Shown here one piece after another: positions 22,087 through 32,089 of a DNA stretch of 32,855 nt (positions within the stretch are counted from its first letter, which is position 1; every line of letters begins with the position of its first letter). The notes beneath the pieces were generated by a model that was not told where the DNA came from, searched no databases, and saw nothing but the letters and a program-made list of their open reading frames with translations. Source of the DNA: Ferroacidibacillus organovorans (lineage in GTDB: Bacteria > Bacillota > Bacilli > Alicyclobacillales > SLC66); assembly GCF_001642725.1 (NCBI RefSeq), contig NZ_LSUQ01000031.1:1-32855 (forward strand), given 5' to 3'. A program made the translations under genes and the position numbers.

Positions 22087-23667
22087 GACGGGGCCGCCTA
22101 GCAGGATCGAAGGATCAATGCCTTGCTCGGTGAATTTTTTGAAGTTCGCTTCAAATTGCGCGGCGAGTTCGCGCGCGGCGGCGTCATACGCGACGGGATC
22201 GGACCACGTTTGGCGCGGTTGCAATAGCCCACTTGGAATGCCGTCGATTTCGGTTGGAATGGCGAGGCCGAACACGGGATCTGTTGCAAATTCGGCGTGG
22301 TCGAGTTCGCCGCGCAGCGCCGCATTGACCATCGCGCGCGTATACGCGAGTTTCATGCGCGATCCGACACCGTACGGACCACCGCTCCATCCCGTGTTTA
22401 CGAGGAAAACGGAGGTTTGGTGTTGTACGATGCGCTCTCCGAGCATGGTTGCATACGTTTTCGGGTGGAGCGGTAAAAAGGGACCGCCAAAGCACGCGGA
22501 GAAGGTCGGCTCAGGCTGTGTCACGCCGCGCTCGGTTCCGGCGAGCTTGCTTGTGTAGCCGGAGAGAAAGTGGTACATCGCCTGTTCCTTGGTGAGCTTT
22601 GCGATCGGCGGCAGAACGCCTGACGCATCGGCGGTCAGAAAGACGATCGTGCGCGGGTGGTTGCCGACGCCTTCTAAATGAGCGCCCGGGATGTACTCGA
22701 CGGGATACGCGGCGCGGGTATTCTCGGTAAGCTCTGACGAATCATAATCGGGCTCGCGCGTTTGCGGATCGACCACCACGTTTTCGAGTACGGTGCCAAA
22801 GCGGATGGCGCTGAAGATCTGCGGTTCAAGCTGTGGGTTTAGGTTGATGCATTTTGCATAGCAGCCGCCCTCAAAGTTGAAGACGCCGCGTGCGGACCAG
22901 CCATGTTCGTCATCGCCGATGAGCAGGCGCTCGGGGTCTGCCGAGAGGGTGGTTTTTCCGGTGCCGGAGAGGCCGAAGAAAAGGGCGACGCGGCCGTCTT
23001 CTGTGGTATTTGCGGAACAGTGCATCGGCAAGATGTTTTGCGCTGGCAGCGTGAAATTGAGTGCGGTGAAGATCGACTTTTTCATTTCACCCGCGTATTC
23101 GGTGCCGAGAATGAGCACGATGCGGTGTTTGAAGGAGATTGCCACGCACGTCTCGGAATTTGTACCGTCGCGTGTTGGATCCGCTTTCAATGTGGGGATG
23201 TCAATGACGGTGAAACCGGGTGTGTGCGTGCTCGCTTCATCGGCGGATGGGCGGATAAAGAGCTGTTTTGCAAACAAATTGTGCCAAGCGTATTCGGTCA
23301 CGACGCGAATCGGCATCCGCACGGCCGGATCGGCTCCGGCAAAGCCGTCGAAGACGTAGGACGGGTTTGTGGCGAGAAAGCTTAGCGCTTGGTTGTAGAG
23401 GCGCAAGAAGGTAGACTCGGACAGTCTCTGATTGACAGCGCCCCAGTGCACGATTTTCTCCGTGGTTTCATCGACGACGACATACTTGTCTTTGGGGGAG
23501 CGTCCGGTAAATTTTCCAGTCGTCGCGCGAAGTGCGCCATCTTTTGTTACAATCGCTTCATTGCGGCGAATCGCGTGTTCGGTAAGTTCGGCGACGGACA
23601 GATTGAAGTAGGATAGAGAGGCGTTGAGGGTTGACGTGAGTCGATCGGTGATCAGAGAATCGATCAT
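22066..23667 (-). CDS. pckA: Phosphoenolpyruvate carboxykinase (ATP)
   Basis: 533 residues, as usual for ATP-dependent PckA. Visible are the substrate loop [11 protein letters not shown], the metal/oxaloacetate region [31 protein letters not shown] (P-loop GLSGTGKTT) and the kinase-2 motif [23 protein letters not shown] and the adenine region [15 protein letters not shown] complete the signature. It converts oxaloacetate and ATP to PEP and CO2, the gateway of gluconeogenesis, opposing the glycolytic operon in the same window. AAAGGAGG lies close before the ATG. It is divergent from smpB. Catabolite control would be expected, but I cannot point to a certain operator. Confidence 0.98.
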   Translation of the reverse strand: MIDSLITDRLTSTLNASLSYFNLSVAELTEHAIRRNEAIVTKDGALRATTGKFTGRSPKDKYVVVDETTEKIVHWGAVNQRLSESTFLRLYNQALSFLATNPSYVFDGFAGADPAVRMPIRVVTEYAWHNLFAKQLFIRPSADEASTHTPGFTVIDIPTLKADPTRDGTNSETCVAISFKHRIVLILGTEYAGEMKKSIFTALNFTLPAQNILPMHCSANTTEDGRVALFFGLSGTGKTTLSADPERLLIGDDEHGWSARGVFNFEGGCYAKCINLNPQLEPQIFSAIRFGTVLENVVVDPQTREPDYDSSELTENTRAAYPVEYIPGAHLEGVGNHPRTIVFLTADASGVLPPIAKLTKEQAMYHFLSGYTSKLAGTERGVTQPEPTFSACFGGPFLPLHPKTYATMLGERIVQHQTSVFLVNTGWSGGPYGVGSRMKLAYTRAMVNAALRGELDHAEFATDPVFGLAIPTEIDGIPSGLLQPRQTWSDPVAYDAAARELAAQFEANFKKFTEQGIDPSILLGGPVATRNRA

Positions 23668-23838
23668 GGTGAACCTCCTTTAAGGATGCAAGGGTGGGAT
23701 AACTAGAGATACCAAGCGTGGACTGTGCTGTGCGTTTTGTTCAAGGAGTTTCGGAAGGATAAAAGACGCATGGGTATTTCATGGTTTGATGGTCGTCCAT
23801 GCATAGGCGGTGCTTGATGGATGTTCTCTTGTGGCTAT

Positions 23839-23902
23839 AACGTATACTAAAACGCGTTATTGTGCAACATATTTGGCCGAAATGACGCAAATATGACATA
23901 CT
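23839..23902. promoter_or_regulatory. Divergent pckA/smpB promoter region
   Basis: For pckA (minus strand), TTGCAC at 23862-23867 faces a TATACGTTATA-like -10 area at about 23839-23846. For smpB, TTGGCC (23873-23878) and CATACT (23897-23902) are 18 bp apart. An ATAACG/CGTTAT pair lies within the pckA promoter. Matches to consensus are moderate. The rest of 23668-23838 holds nothing I recognise. Confidence 0.4.
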
Positions 23903-23918
23903 AATGGTGGTGATTACG

Positions 23919-24410
23919 ATGGCATCCTTACATGATACAGGAAAAGAACGTGGTGGAGAAAAGGTGGTCGCCCAGAATAAAAAGGCGACGCACGATTATT
24001 TTATTGAAGATACGTTTGAGGCGGGGATCGCGCTGACCGGCACGGAGATCAAATCCATCCGCGCCGGAAAAGCAAATTTGCGCGACAGTTATGCGCGCGT
24101 CGAACACGGGGAAGTCTATCTTCATAACCTGCACATCAGTCCCTATGAGGCGGGCAATCGCTTCAACCACGACCCGATGAGGACGCGCAAGCTTTTGCTG
24201 CGGCGGGCGGAGATTCGCAAGCTGATTGGCGCGACGCGCGAGTCCGGATACTCATTAGTGCCGCTCAAGATGTACCTGCGCGGCGGGTTCTGCAAGGTGC
24301 ATCTGGCGCTTGCGAAGGGCAAGAAAAACTATGACAAGCGGCACGCGATCGCGGAGCGAGACGCGAAGCGCGACTTGGCGCGGGAGTTTCGCGAGCGGCA
24401 GAAGGGTTGA
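23919..24410 (+). CDS. smpB: SsrA-binding protein SmpB
   Basis: 163 residues. Family motifs are clear: [59 protein letters not shown] and [23 protein letters not shown]. It ends with the positively charged tail ([17 protein letters not shown]) that enters the mRNA channel of stalled ribosomes. It delivers tmRNA for trans-translation. ATG 23919 is favoured over ATG 23904, because GGTGGTG lies just before it while 23904 would sit directly on the promoter -10 region. The tmRNA gene follows about 250 bases downstream, as in Bacillus. Confidence 0.95.
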   Translation: MASLHDTGKERGGEKVVAQNKKATHDYFIEDTFEAGIALTGTEIKSIRAGKANLRDSYARVEHGEVYLHNLHISPYEAGNRFNHDPMRTRKLLLRRAEIRKLIGATRESGYSLVPLKMYLRGGFCKVHLALAKGKKNYDKRHAIAERDAKRDLAREFRERQKG

Positions 24411-24442
24411 GCGAGCGGCAGAAGGGTTGAGCGAGCGGCAGA
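24391..24442 (+). repeat. 20-bp tandem repeat across the smpB stop codon
   Basis: GCGAGCGGCAGAAGGGTTGA occurs twice in direct succession (24391-24410 and 24411-24430), and its first 12 bases appear a third time. Unit 1 encodes the last residues and TGA stop of SmpB, so the duplication lies downstream of an intact gene. Confidence 0.95.
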
Positions 24443-24590
24443 GCGCGGATCTACACAGAGCAGCATGACAATTGGCGTTGGACTTGGAAGGTGCGCATCT
24501 TTTGAAAATCACGTTTGCATGCGATGATGATGCGGAGCATGTAGGTTGAAATCATGCGCACGTTGCTGAAGTCATGAAAAAATTGGTTCT

Positions 24591-24621
24591 TTGCTTGCTG
24601 TTCCGTGTGTGGTAGTATAAA
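24591..24621 (+). promoter_or_regulatory. ssrA promoter (candidate)
   Basis: TATAAA at 24616-24621, within TAGTATAAA, lies about 38 bases before the mature tmRNA 5' end. TTGCTT (24591-24596) or TTGCTG (24595-24600) could be the -35 box, though spacing is 19 or 15 bp. Confidence 0.5.
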
Positions 24622-24659
24622 TGATGCGCTCAAAACGCGAATTGATGAAACACTCCCAT

Positions 24660-25037
24660 GGGGGCGTTCTGGATTCGACGGGGATTGTTCGAGCATGAGC
24701 GGCGGGTCGTGGGGCTGCGGCCACGTTAATCACGCGGACCTAAATACAAACGCAAAAACACAACGCAACACCTTCACAAGCAGTAACCTCGCTCTCGCTG
24801 CCTAATAAGCCTTGAGTGACGTCTTTATTTCCTTCTCCCATGGGGATGTAGAGGCGCTACCTTAGTGGGATAGTCGGGGCGGTTGCTCGTGCGCCACCGA
24901 TGAATCAAAACGCGAGCTAGCCGTCACGTGAGCGCGTCGCTGCGCGCATGCGACGGTGAATCTTAAATCGGCGACTACACCCGTAGATGTGATTGTAGCG
25001 AGGTCTTCGGACAGGGGTTCGACTCCCCTCGCCTCCA
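24660..25037 (+). ncRNA. ssrA: Transfer-messenger RNA (tmRNA)
   Basis: The 5' end (GGGGGCGTTCTGGATTCGAC) and 3' end (GGGGTTCGACTCCCC then TCGCCTCCA) pair as a tRNA-like acceptor and T arm; the 7-bp acceptor has one G-T pair. The internal reading frame starts at GCA 24752 and encodes AKTQRNTFTSSNLALAA, ending in tandem TAA codons (24803-24808). The LALAA end is the expected proteolysis degron. The 3' CCA is not encoded (TTA follows the discriminator A), so it must be added enzymatically. It works with SmpB to rescue stalled ribosomes. Confidence 0.95.
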
Positions 25038-25064
25038 TTAAAAAACCCGCGAAAAACCATCGTG

Positions 25065-25103
25065 ACGAAACCCAGCTTGCCTTGCGGCGGCTGGGTTTTT
25101 CGT
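25065..25103 (+). terminator. ssrA terminator
   Basis: AAACCCAGC and GCTGGGTTT form a 9-bp stem around a 13-base loop with a TTTTTCGT tail, about 30 bases after the tmRNA. Confidence 0.85.
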
Positions 25104-25758
25104 CGTGCTGGCGGGCATAGACGCAAGCTGGAAGTCTGGGTATAGTTGGGAGTGAGCGATTTCCAGTTGCTTGTTGCCGTTTCGGGCAGTTATTCGACAG
25201 AAGTCATCGGTTCTAACCGCTTGAGAGTAACAAGGATCGGGTAGAGTATCGAAAGTCTACGAAAGTGTCCCGTATTGTGAAGGAGCCCTTATCCGGTTCC
25301 CGCGTGTACGGCGAAAGCGATCGTGAGTGAGGTGGTCCTCAACTTCTGTAAAGGTGAGTTCCGATTTCTCGACTTCTCTGGATTATCAACCCCAAACGTC
25401 GTCACCGTATTGAAGTGACTCTGCCCCCTCATGGTTCTCTGTTTATACCCTGTTGAGAAATAAATTCGCCGACTCGATTTCCCTGGATCCATGTTAGTAC
25501 GAAAACCCAGTATATTTTTTGAATGGCATCCGGAACGAGAAACCTTTTTATATTTATTAGCAGTCTCCATGTATCTTTTCCTTGGAAACTCTTAATCGGT
25601 AGATGGCTACAGGGGCCGCGAGAGCGTGGGATCTCTTAAATTATAGTAATTGTACTATATTACTAAGCATTCTTCCATAAACTGATTCATGACATCGGAT
25701 GCGGCAGTCTATATGATCAGTTCCTGGGTATATACGTTTCCTTAAAGGGGCTAGATCA
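25104..25758. other. Gene-poor stretch between ssrA and the RHS gene
   Basis: No convincing gene is seen. A 93-codon minus-strand frame (25289-25570) has AAGGA about 8 bases before its ATG, but its product is basic, unrecognised and lacks domain character. The composition is less GC-rich than the core. The left part could be degenerate coding or mobile-element DNA, and the right part holds the RHS promoter region with nested palindromes. ssrA 3' ends are common island insertion points, but no repeated tmRNA end or integrase is present. Confidence 0.4.
25642..25665. promoter_or_regulatory. Nested palindromes upstream of the RHS gene
   Basis: Two mutually exclusive perfect 7-bp hairpins share bases: TATAGTA-ATTG-TACTATA (25642-25659) and TAGTAAT-TGTACTAT-ATTACTA (25644-25665). 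They lie about 95 bases before the RHS start in an AT-rich stretch that also offers -10-like TACTAT. They may be an operator, a promoter or an RNA switch. Confidence 0.4.
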
Positions 25759-28700
25759 TTGAAATCCTCAGTTGTAAAGTTTTCAAAGCACACGAAGGGC
25801 TTTAGGCGCTATCTTCTCGCCATAGCCAGCGCCGTCTTGTTCTTGTCACCGACCGCGTCTGCTTTGGCTGCTACTGTACCCATTGTGGGTCACGATTGGC
25901 AAGCCAATCTACGTGCAGGTCCTCCGTCTGCCTCGGTCGAACTGATGCAGTACCGCACGTCTCGATCCCAGACGTTTCTGAATCCCAACGATAGTTTTAC
26001 AACCAAATTATATCCCATACCTGTCTTCTATCGCGATGCGTCCGGTCACTGGCAGCCCATCAACAATTCGTTAACACCGAACAATGCGTCCAAATTCACC
26101 AATCAAGCAGGTCCCTTGCATGCCACGTTTCCGCAGACGTTGGCCAACGGCGCCGCGATTGCGGTGTCACCGGGTGGCAACCCGAACGAATTCGAAATGT
26201 CCCTGATCGGGGAGACCGAGACGGCGCCCGCAACGGTCAAGGGGAACTCGATATCCTATCCGAATGTGCACCCCGGCGTTGATCTCTCTTACGCGATGCA
26301 AGCAGACCATGTGAAGGAATCAATCATCCTGCACAGTGCCACGGCACCCACCACATTCTCCTTTCTTCTGCACGCGCCAGGCATCACATTCAGCCAGTTG
26401 CAGGACGGCTCCATCGTGGGCAAGAACGCACAAGGCAACAGCCTGTACACGATCCCGGCGCCCTTTATGACCGACGCCCATGGCGCGATGTCGAAGGCCG
26501 TCACATCTGCGCTGTCGACCAACAGCCGGGGAGACACCGTACTGACCGTGTCTGCGAATGCCACGTGGCTGGCAGATCCCGCGCGCGCCTATCCCGTGAC
26601 GATCGATCCGTCCGTCAGTGTCACTCCGATCGGTTCGAACGTCATGAACTCCTCCATCGCCTCTGGGTATCCAACCGCCTCGTATGACTCAGACTCCCAT
26701 CTCTACGTCGGTTATGCATTCGGCTATGACATCCTGCGCGGACTGGTTGAGTTTCAGGATCTGCCGAATCTCCTCGCTGGCGGTACGTCTGCCACGATCA
26801 CCAACGCGTCGCTCTATCTGTATCAGGATTCGGCCAGTACGGGCGGATTGGCGGTGCAAGTCTTGCCGATCACGCAATCGTGGCAGCCAAGTTCCGTGTC
26901 GTACAACCAACAACCCAGCGTCGGCAGTGTTCTGGATACCGAGTCGCAGGCGACATCAGACGTGAGTTCCTCATCTCCGTATGTAGGTGATTGGGTCTTC
27001 AATGTCACCTCTGCGATCCAAAGCGAGTATGCGGATCAAAGCCCGAACTTCGGTTTGGAACTGCGCGCGCAAAATGAATCGAGCGCCACAACGGACGCCT
27101 GGTTCGCCTCTGGATACAACGCCACGGAGCCGTTACCTTCTCTGAACATCACCTATACGGTCAACCCCGTCGGCAGCGATGCGGCCTGGATGCATTCGTC
27201 CGACGGCGTGAACTATGCCGGTGGGAACCTTTCGCTTCCCTTTGTCGATCTGAATACGCCAGGCCGCGGTCCCGAGGTGAGCATCACCCGGACGTTTAAC
27301 TCGAAGAATCTCAGTGTCAATGAGGGGTTTGGCAACGGCTGGTCAAGCAACGTTCTGATGCACCTCAACGTCAGTTCCCTTCCGGGTCCGATTCTCTTTA
27401 CCGACGCGACCGGCGCGGTGCATGTGCTCGCACCTACAGGCGTCAATACCTGGGCGGATGCAGGTTCCGAGCATGAAACACTGACCCAAAACAGCAATGG
27501 CACGTTTACACTGTCTCAGCTCGACGGCATGACGCTGCAGTTCACGAGCATGGGTCAACTGTCGGCGATACAGCAAGAAGAACAAAACGGCTCCACACAG
27601 TCCGTCACATTCGGGTACACCGGGAATCAGTTGTCAACGATCACGGACGCATCCGGACGGATTTGGCACGTCACGTACAACAGTAGTGGCCTGATCAGTC
27701 AGATCACCGATCCTAGCTCACGGACGGCCACATACAGCTACGATGCAAGCGGCAATCTGACGAGCGCCGTGACATCTCCCGCGAGCGGCACCACCGGAGA
27801 TGTCACGTCGACCACGAGTTATGCCTACAGTTCCACCAATCCCGAACTGACCGTCACAGACCCGGACGGCAATCAGACGACCTACGACTGGAACAGCAGC
27901 GGCGTCGTGTCGTCCGTCTCCCGCACGGTGGAAGGCACGACGGCCACAACCTCCTACGCTTGGGGCACGGTGCCGAGCGGCCAAACCGACGCTGGTGACG
28001 AGGAGGTTACCGTGACGGATCCCGTGGGCCATACGTCAGAATACGTGACCAACGCCGATGGCAACGTCGTGGAGACGATCGTCAATCCGGGCGGGTCCCC
28101 ATCGTACACGACGTCCTACACCTGGGATGGGAATAACGATCACACCGGAATCACCGACCCAAACGGCCACTCCGTCCAGGCGCTTTACAACAGCAACGGT
28201 GACCTCACGCAGTTCACGGATGCGCGAGGCGTCACGTCCAATTACGCGTATGGTAGCCTGGACAACGCCAAAGGCGCAAACAACAGTAACGGCGCGACGA
28301 CGCACGCGGCGTACAATGGCACCTTGGTGACCGACGGCATCGACGCGGCTGGTAATGACACGATGGTGACCTATGGCCAAAATGGCAACCCGACGGCCGT
28401 AACTGCCCCGGAAGGTCTGGGCAACAACCTGATCCCCAACAGCGACTTCGCCTTGGTCGATCCCACCACGAGTTTGCCGATGGACTGGGAGAACGCCACA
28501 TCGGGCGTGACGGTGGACACGAATGCGGCGGACGCCATTCGCGGATCCACGAGCCTCGAGATCAACGCGACGACGGCGGCATCGGACCGGATGAGCCAAT
28601 CCATCGCGGTCACGGCCGGCGAGACGTACAATCTGTCTGCGTACATTCGCACGAGCGGCGTCACGAATGACCAAAGCGGCTACGGGGCGGGCATTAGCGC

Positions 28701-31700
28701 GTTTTGGCTCAACAGTTCCGGCGCGCTCGTCTCCGCCCAGTACGCGATCATGAACAACACCGGCACGGTCGACTGGACGCGAAAATACGCCGAGCTCACA
28801 GCGCCCGCCGGGGCGACACAGCTTCAACTTTCCGGCGCCCTCTATGGGGCGGGGATCGTATGGTTTGATGGGATGCAGCTCGAACCGGTCGCGTCTTCGC
28901 CGAATCTCCTGCTCAACACATCCTTTGTAGACAACCCGAGCGGATCTGTTATGCCAGAAAACTGGGATACGAGTACACTACGAGCCAGCAGCGACGGTCT
29001 GGATCTTTCGAATGAGGATAACGGCTTCCCATCACTTTTGGTCAACGGCGATGGCGCCGCCAAGTCGTTTTCGCAAACCATCAACGCGCCACAGTACGCG
29101 ATCGGCGGATTCTTGCTTTCCGGCTCATCGAAGCAAAGCGGCGCTACGGCCAATTACACGGTCACGGCGACGGTGACGTATACGGATACCACCACCTCGT
29201 CGATGTCCTTGACATTCTCAGATACGGCCAGCGGTTGGCAGACGCAGTCCGTCCCCGTGCCGGTCACGAGCGGTAAGACCATCCAGAGTGTCACGGTCAC
29301 CGGAGATTTCAGCAATGAAAGTACCGGTAGTCAGGCGTGGTTTAACGACATAAAGCTACGCGTTTTGCCCCAATTGTCTTCGTTCAGCGCCTATAACTTC
29401 GTGCAAAATCCGGGCTTTGCATTCAATTATCAGGGCGGGACGCTTCCGGACGATTGGAAGGATCTACAGACAGGAACCGGCACGCCGTCCTGGTCGCAAA
29501 CGGAGTCCTATGATGCACAAGGCCATTCGCTTGAAATCCACCCAGGTACCAGTGGCTCGACGGAGGAAGTAGCCAACGACGGGCTCGCACCGTATAAATC
29601 CTACGCGCACTATGCCGCAGATGGCTATATCCACACGGAGGGGCTCGCTTCCGACTCGGCGTATATCGCCCTTCAGGCGCTCAGCAGTAGCGGGGGCGTG
29701 CTGGCGACGTATCCCTCGGGCAAAGTGGGCCACTCGCAGGCCAACAGCCAGGGGAATGTTCCCTGGACGCACGTGATCGTGGACGTTCCCGCTGCGCAGT
29801 TGCCAAATGGGACGGTAAGTGTTCGCGTGGTGCTCTGCCAGGATGCGGACGTGAGCGGCGGATCGGGCAATGGCAACAGCTATTTTGATGACATTCGGCT
29901 CTCGTCGTGGGATTTGAGCACGCACTACGCCTACGACAGCGCGGATAACTACGTCACGTCTGTCACGGACCCAAATGGCAACACGACGACGTTCACGCCA
30001 AACGCCAACACCGGCTTTGATACATCGGTCACGGACCCACTGGGCAACCAGACGACGTACACGAGCAACAAATTTGACGAGACGACCGGCACCACATTAC
30101 CGACGGGTGCCACCTTCTCGTACGGCTACGACGCGAATGGCAACCTGACGAGCGTGAGCGACCCGAACGGGCATGCCGTGCAGTACGGGTACAACGCGCT
30201 CAGCCAGGTGACCCAGTACACGGAGACGGTGGGTGGCACCGCGCTGACGACGGGCTTCCATCACAACGGCGACGGCCAGATGACGGAGATCGACAACCCG
30301 AACACGACGTCGACCACCTTTGGCTACAACGCGGCAGGCCAACTGGACAGCACGTCGTACTACAATTCGGCGGGGCTGGCGGATCAGTGGGGCTTTTCCT
30401 ACGACGGGGTGGGCAACCTGACGCAGATGCAGGAGAACACGGCCACTTCTCCAACGACGTATGGCTATGATCCGAACAACCACTTGACGAGCGTCAGCGA
30501 ACCGGTGAGCGGAGGCGGCGCTGATACGCAGCAGTGGACACTCGACCCAAGCGGGAACCCGACGAGTATCCATTACCAACTCGGTTCCAGTACGGGGCCT
30601 AGCTGGACGCTCAGCAACGCGTACGACATCGCGAGTCGCCTGACCAGCCTGCAGGACGGAAATAGAACGCAGAGCTTCGAGTACGATGATCATGGCAATG
30701 TGGTCAAGATCACGGATGAGCCGACGGGTGAGGCGCAGTACGCGCAATCCGAGTCCTTCACGTACGATCCGGCAGATCACATTTCGCACGTCGTGTCTCT
30801 GGTCAGCAACACGGATCTGTCGTACACGGATGACGCTGATGGCCGCGTGACGAAGATCACGAACAACCTCACGGGAGCCTCGGTCACCTTCACCTACAAT
30901 GCCATCGGTGAGTTGACGCAGGAGACGACATGGGATGGGCGGACCATTACCTATGGCTATGACAGCGATGGGAACCGGACGTCCATGTCGGTTACGCAAA
31001 ATGGAACGACCACCACAACGAACTACGGCTATGATCCTGAGCAAAACCGGCTGACCTCGATCACCACAGGCAGCAACGCGGCGCAGTCCGTCACGTATGA
31101 CAATGCAGGCAACACGTTGTCCGACGGGACGAACACCTACACGTGGAATGCGGCCAACGAACTGGCGAGTGTTACACATGCCGCAACAACGTATAATTAT
31201 ACGTACGATGGCTTGGGCCGCCGCGTGACGGCTTATGGGTACACGTATCACTACAACGGGCTGTCTGATCAGATCGCGTACATCACGGACGCAAACAACA
31301 ACCTGGTGGCTCGATTCTCGTATGGGGCCAATGGCCTCCCAGCCTACATGACGATGGTCAGCGGCGGTTCGACCTACGTGTATCGGTATATCTACGATGG
31401 CCAGGGCGATGTGATCGGGCTGGTGGACGTTACGACGGGAAGCGCTACGGTGGGGCAAGAGGTTGTGACTTACGGCTACGACGCCTGGGGCAACGAGATC
31501 CCGTCGCTGACCACCGACACGTCGGGGACCAACGCGGGGACAATCAACCCGTTTACGTACCGGGGCTATGTGTACGACTCGCAGACGGGGTTATACTACC
31601 TGAATGCGCGGTATTATAATCCTGTGACAGGGCGGTTTTTGAGCGAGGATCCGATTGGGCCAAATGCGTCTGCAGTCTTGAGTTACAATGAATACGTGTA

Positions 31701-32070
31701 TGCTGGGAACAATCCTATCAGTAATGTGGATCCCACCGGGATGTTAACATGGCAGCAAGCCGAGACAGCAGTTAGAGAAGCCACAGGGGGTATTTCAAAG
31801 GCGTTTCGCTCGCAAGAAACTAACGCTGTGCGGATCGTTGATAGCTATACTGAGGGTGTTGCTTACGAAGTTAAGACTGGCTACACCGTGGCATCGAAAT
31901 TCGTAAGGAAACAAGTTGCGAAAGATGTTCAACTTATGAAGGAGGATGTTGTAAAATCAGTTAAATGGGTATTCACACGGAGCGATAGAACCGGAAAAAT
32001 TGGGCCTAACGATCCTTTAAAAAAGATTCTTGATGAAGGTGGCATTGAGACGGAGTTTCTTGATGGATAG
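25759..32070 (+). CDS. Secreted RHS/YD-repeat polymorphic toxin with PD-(D/E)xK nuclease-like tip
   Basis: 2103 residues from TTG (AAAGGGG 8 bases upstream). Order: signal peptide (1-38, cleaving near SALAA); DNRLRE/carbohydrate-binding-like domain (about 285-469); RHS entry domain (about 474-570); YD repeats (about 614-888). Three related beta-sandwich-like modules follow (starting near 890, 1049 and 1213, each with an N-x-[NG]-x-x-F...DW/NW pattern). Then a second YD block (about 1386-1930) and the RHS core motif (YYLNARYYNPVTGRFLSEDP...NPISNVDPTG, about 1937-1994). The last 109 residues are the variable tip: D2028, E2037 and K2039 (VDSYTEGVAYEVKTGY), then RKQVAKDVQLM and RSDRTGKIGPNDPL. 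This matches the restriction-endonuclease-fold toxin pattern. The core encapsulates the tip, which probably acts on DNA in competitor cells. Confidence 0.85.
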   Translation: MKSSVVKFSKHTKGFRRYLLAIASAVLFLSPTASALAATVPIVGHDWQANLRAGPPSASVELMQYRTSRSQTFLNPNDSFTTKLYPIPVFYRDASGHWQPINNSLTPNNASKFTNQAGPLHATFPQTLANGAAIAVSPGGNPNEFEMSLIGETETAPATVKGNSISYPNVHPGVDLSYAMQADHVKESIILHSATAPTTFSFLLHAPGITFSQLQDGSIVGKNAQGNSLYTIPAPFMTDAHGAMSKAVTSALSTNSRGDTVLTVSANATWLADPARAYPVTIDPSVSVTPIGSNVMNSSIASGYPTASYDSDSHLYVGYAFGYDILRGLVEFQDLPNLLAGGTSATITNASLYLYQDSASTGGLAVQVLPITQSWQPSSVSYNQQPSVGSVLDTESQATSDVSSSSPYVGDWVFNVTSAIQSEYADQSPNFGLELRAQNESSATTDAWFASGYNATEPLPSLNITYTVNPVGSDAAWMHSSDGVNYAGGNLSLPFVDLNTPGRGPEVSITRTFNSKNLSVNEGFGNGWSSNVLMHLNVSSLPGPILFTDATGAVHVLAPTGVNTWADAGSEHETLTQNSNGTFTLSQLDGMTLQFTSMGQLSAIQQEEQNGSTQSVTFGYTGNQLSTITDASGRIWHVTYNSSGLISQITDPSSRTATYSYDASGNLTSAVTSPASGTTGDVTSTTSYAYSSTNPELTVTDPDGNQTTYDWNSSGVVSSVSRTVEGTTATTSYAWGTVPSGQTDAGDEEVTVTDPVGHTSEYVTNADGNVVETIVNPGGSPSYTTSYTWDGNNDHTGITDPNGHSVQALYNSNGDLTQFTDARGVTSNYAYGSLDNAKGANNSNGATTHAAYNGTLVTDGIDAAGNDTMVTYGQNGNPTAVTAPEGLGNNLIPNSDFALVDPTTSLPMDWENATSGVTVDTNAADAIRGSTSLEINATTAASDRMSQSIAVTAGETYNLSAYIRTSGVTNDQSGYGAGISAFWLNSSGALVSAQYAIMNNTGTVDWTRKYAELTAPAGATQLQLSGALYGAGIVWFDGMQLEPVASSPNLLLNTSFVDNPSGSVMPENWDTSTLRASSDGLDLSNEDNGFPSLLVNGDGAAKSFSQTINAPQYAIGGFLLSGSSKQSGATANYTVTATVTYTDTTTSSMSLTFSDTASGWQTQSVPVPVTSGKTIQSVTVTGDFSNESTGSQAWFNDIKLRVLPQLSSFSAYNFVQNPGFAFNYQGGTLPDDWKDLQTGTGTPSWSQTESYDAQGHSLEIHPGTSGSTEEVANDGLAPYKSYAHYAADGYIHTEGLASDSAYIALQALSSSGGVLATYPSGKVGHSQANSQGNVPWTHVIVDVPAAQLPNGTVSVRVVLCQDADVSGGSGNGNSYFDDIRLSSWDLSTHYAYDSADNYVTSVTDPNGNTTTFTPNANTGFDTSVTDPLGNQTTYTSNKFDETTGTTLPTGATFSYGYDANGNLTSVSDPNGHAVQYGYNALSQVTQYTETVGGTALTTGFHHNGDGQMTEIDNPNTTSTTFGYNAAGQLDSTSYYNSAGLADQWGFSYDGVGNLTQMQENTATSPTTYGYDPNNHLTSVSEPVSGGGADTQQWTLDPSGNPTSIHYQLGSSTGPSWTLSNAYDIASRLTSLQDGNRTQSFEYDDHGNVVKITDEPTGEAQYAQSESFTYDPADHISHVVSLVSNTDLSYTDDADGRVTKITNNLTGASVTFTYNAIGELTQETTWDGRTITYGYDSDGNRTSMSVTQNGTTTTTNYGYDPEQNRLTSITTGSNAAQSVTYDNAGNTLSDGTNTYTWNAANELASVTHAATTYNYTYDGLGRRVTAYGYTYHYNGLSDQIAYITDANNNLVARFSYGANGLPAYMTMVSGGSTYVYRYIYDGQGDVIGLVDVTTGSATVGQEVVTYGYDAWGNEIPSLTTDTSGTNAGTINPFTYRGYVYDSQTGLYYLNARYYNPVTGRFLSEDPIGPNASAVLSYNEYVYAGNNPISNVDPTGMLTWQQAETAVREATGGISKAFRSQETNAVRIVDSYTEGVAYEVKTGYTVASKFVRKQVAKDVQLMKEDVVKSVKWVFTRSDRTGKIGPNDPLKKILDEGGIETEFLDG

Positions 32071-32089
32071 GTTTTAAGGAGTGGGGAAT

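Noticed and set aside
24391-24442. Short tandem repeat considered as a CRISPR array
   Set aside because: The units are contiguous with no spacers and include the smpB coding end; no cas genes are present.
25200-25330. Possible group II intron or recombinase remnant downstream of ssrA
   Set aside because: Some GAAAG-type stretches look RNA-like, but no domain V hairpin, reverse-transcriptase motif or recombinase motif could be found.
30097-31458. Long minus-strand open frame (453 codons) opposite the RHS gene
   Set aside because: Its Arg/Val/Ile-rich repetitive product mirrors the YD repeats on the other strand, and the plus strand has a clear protein. It is a shadow.
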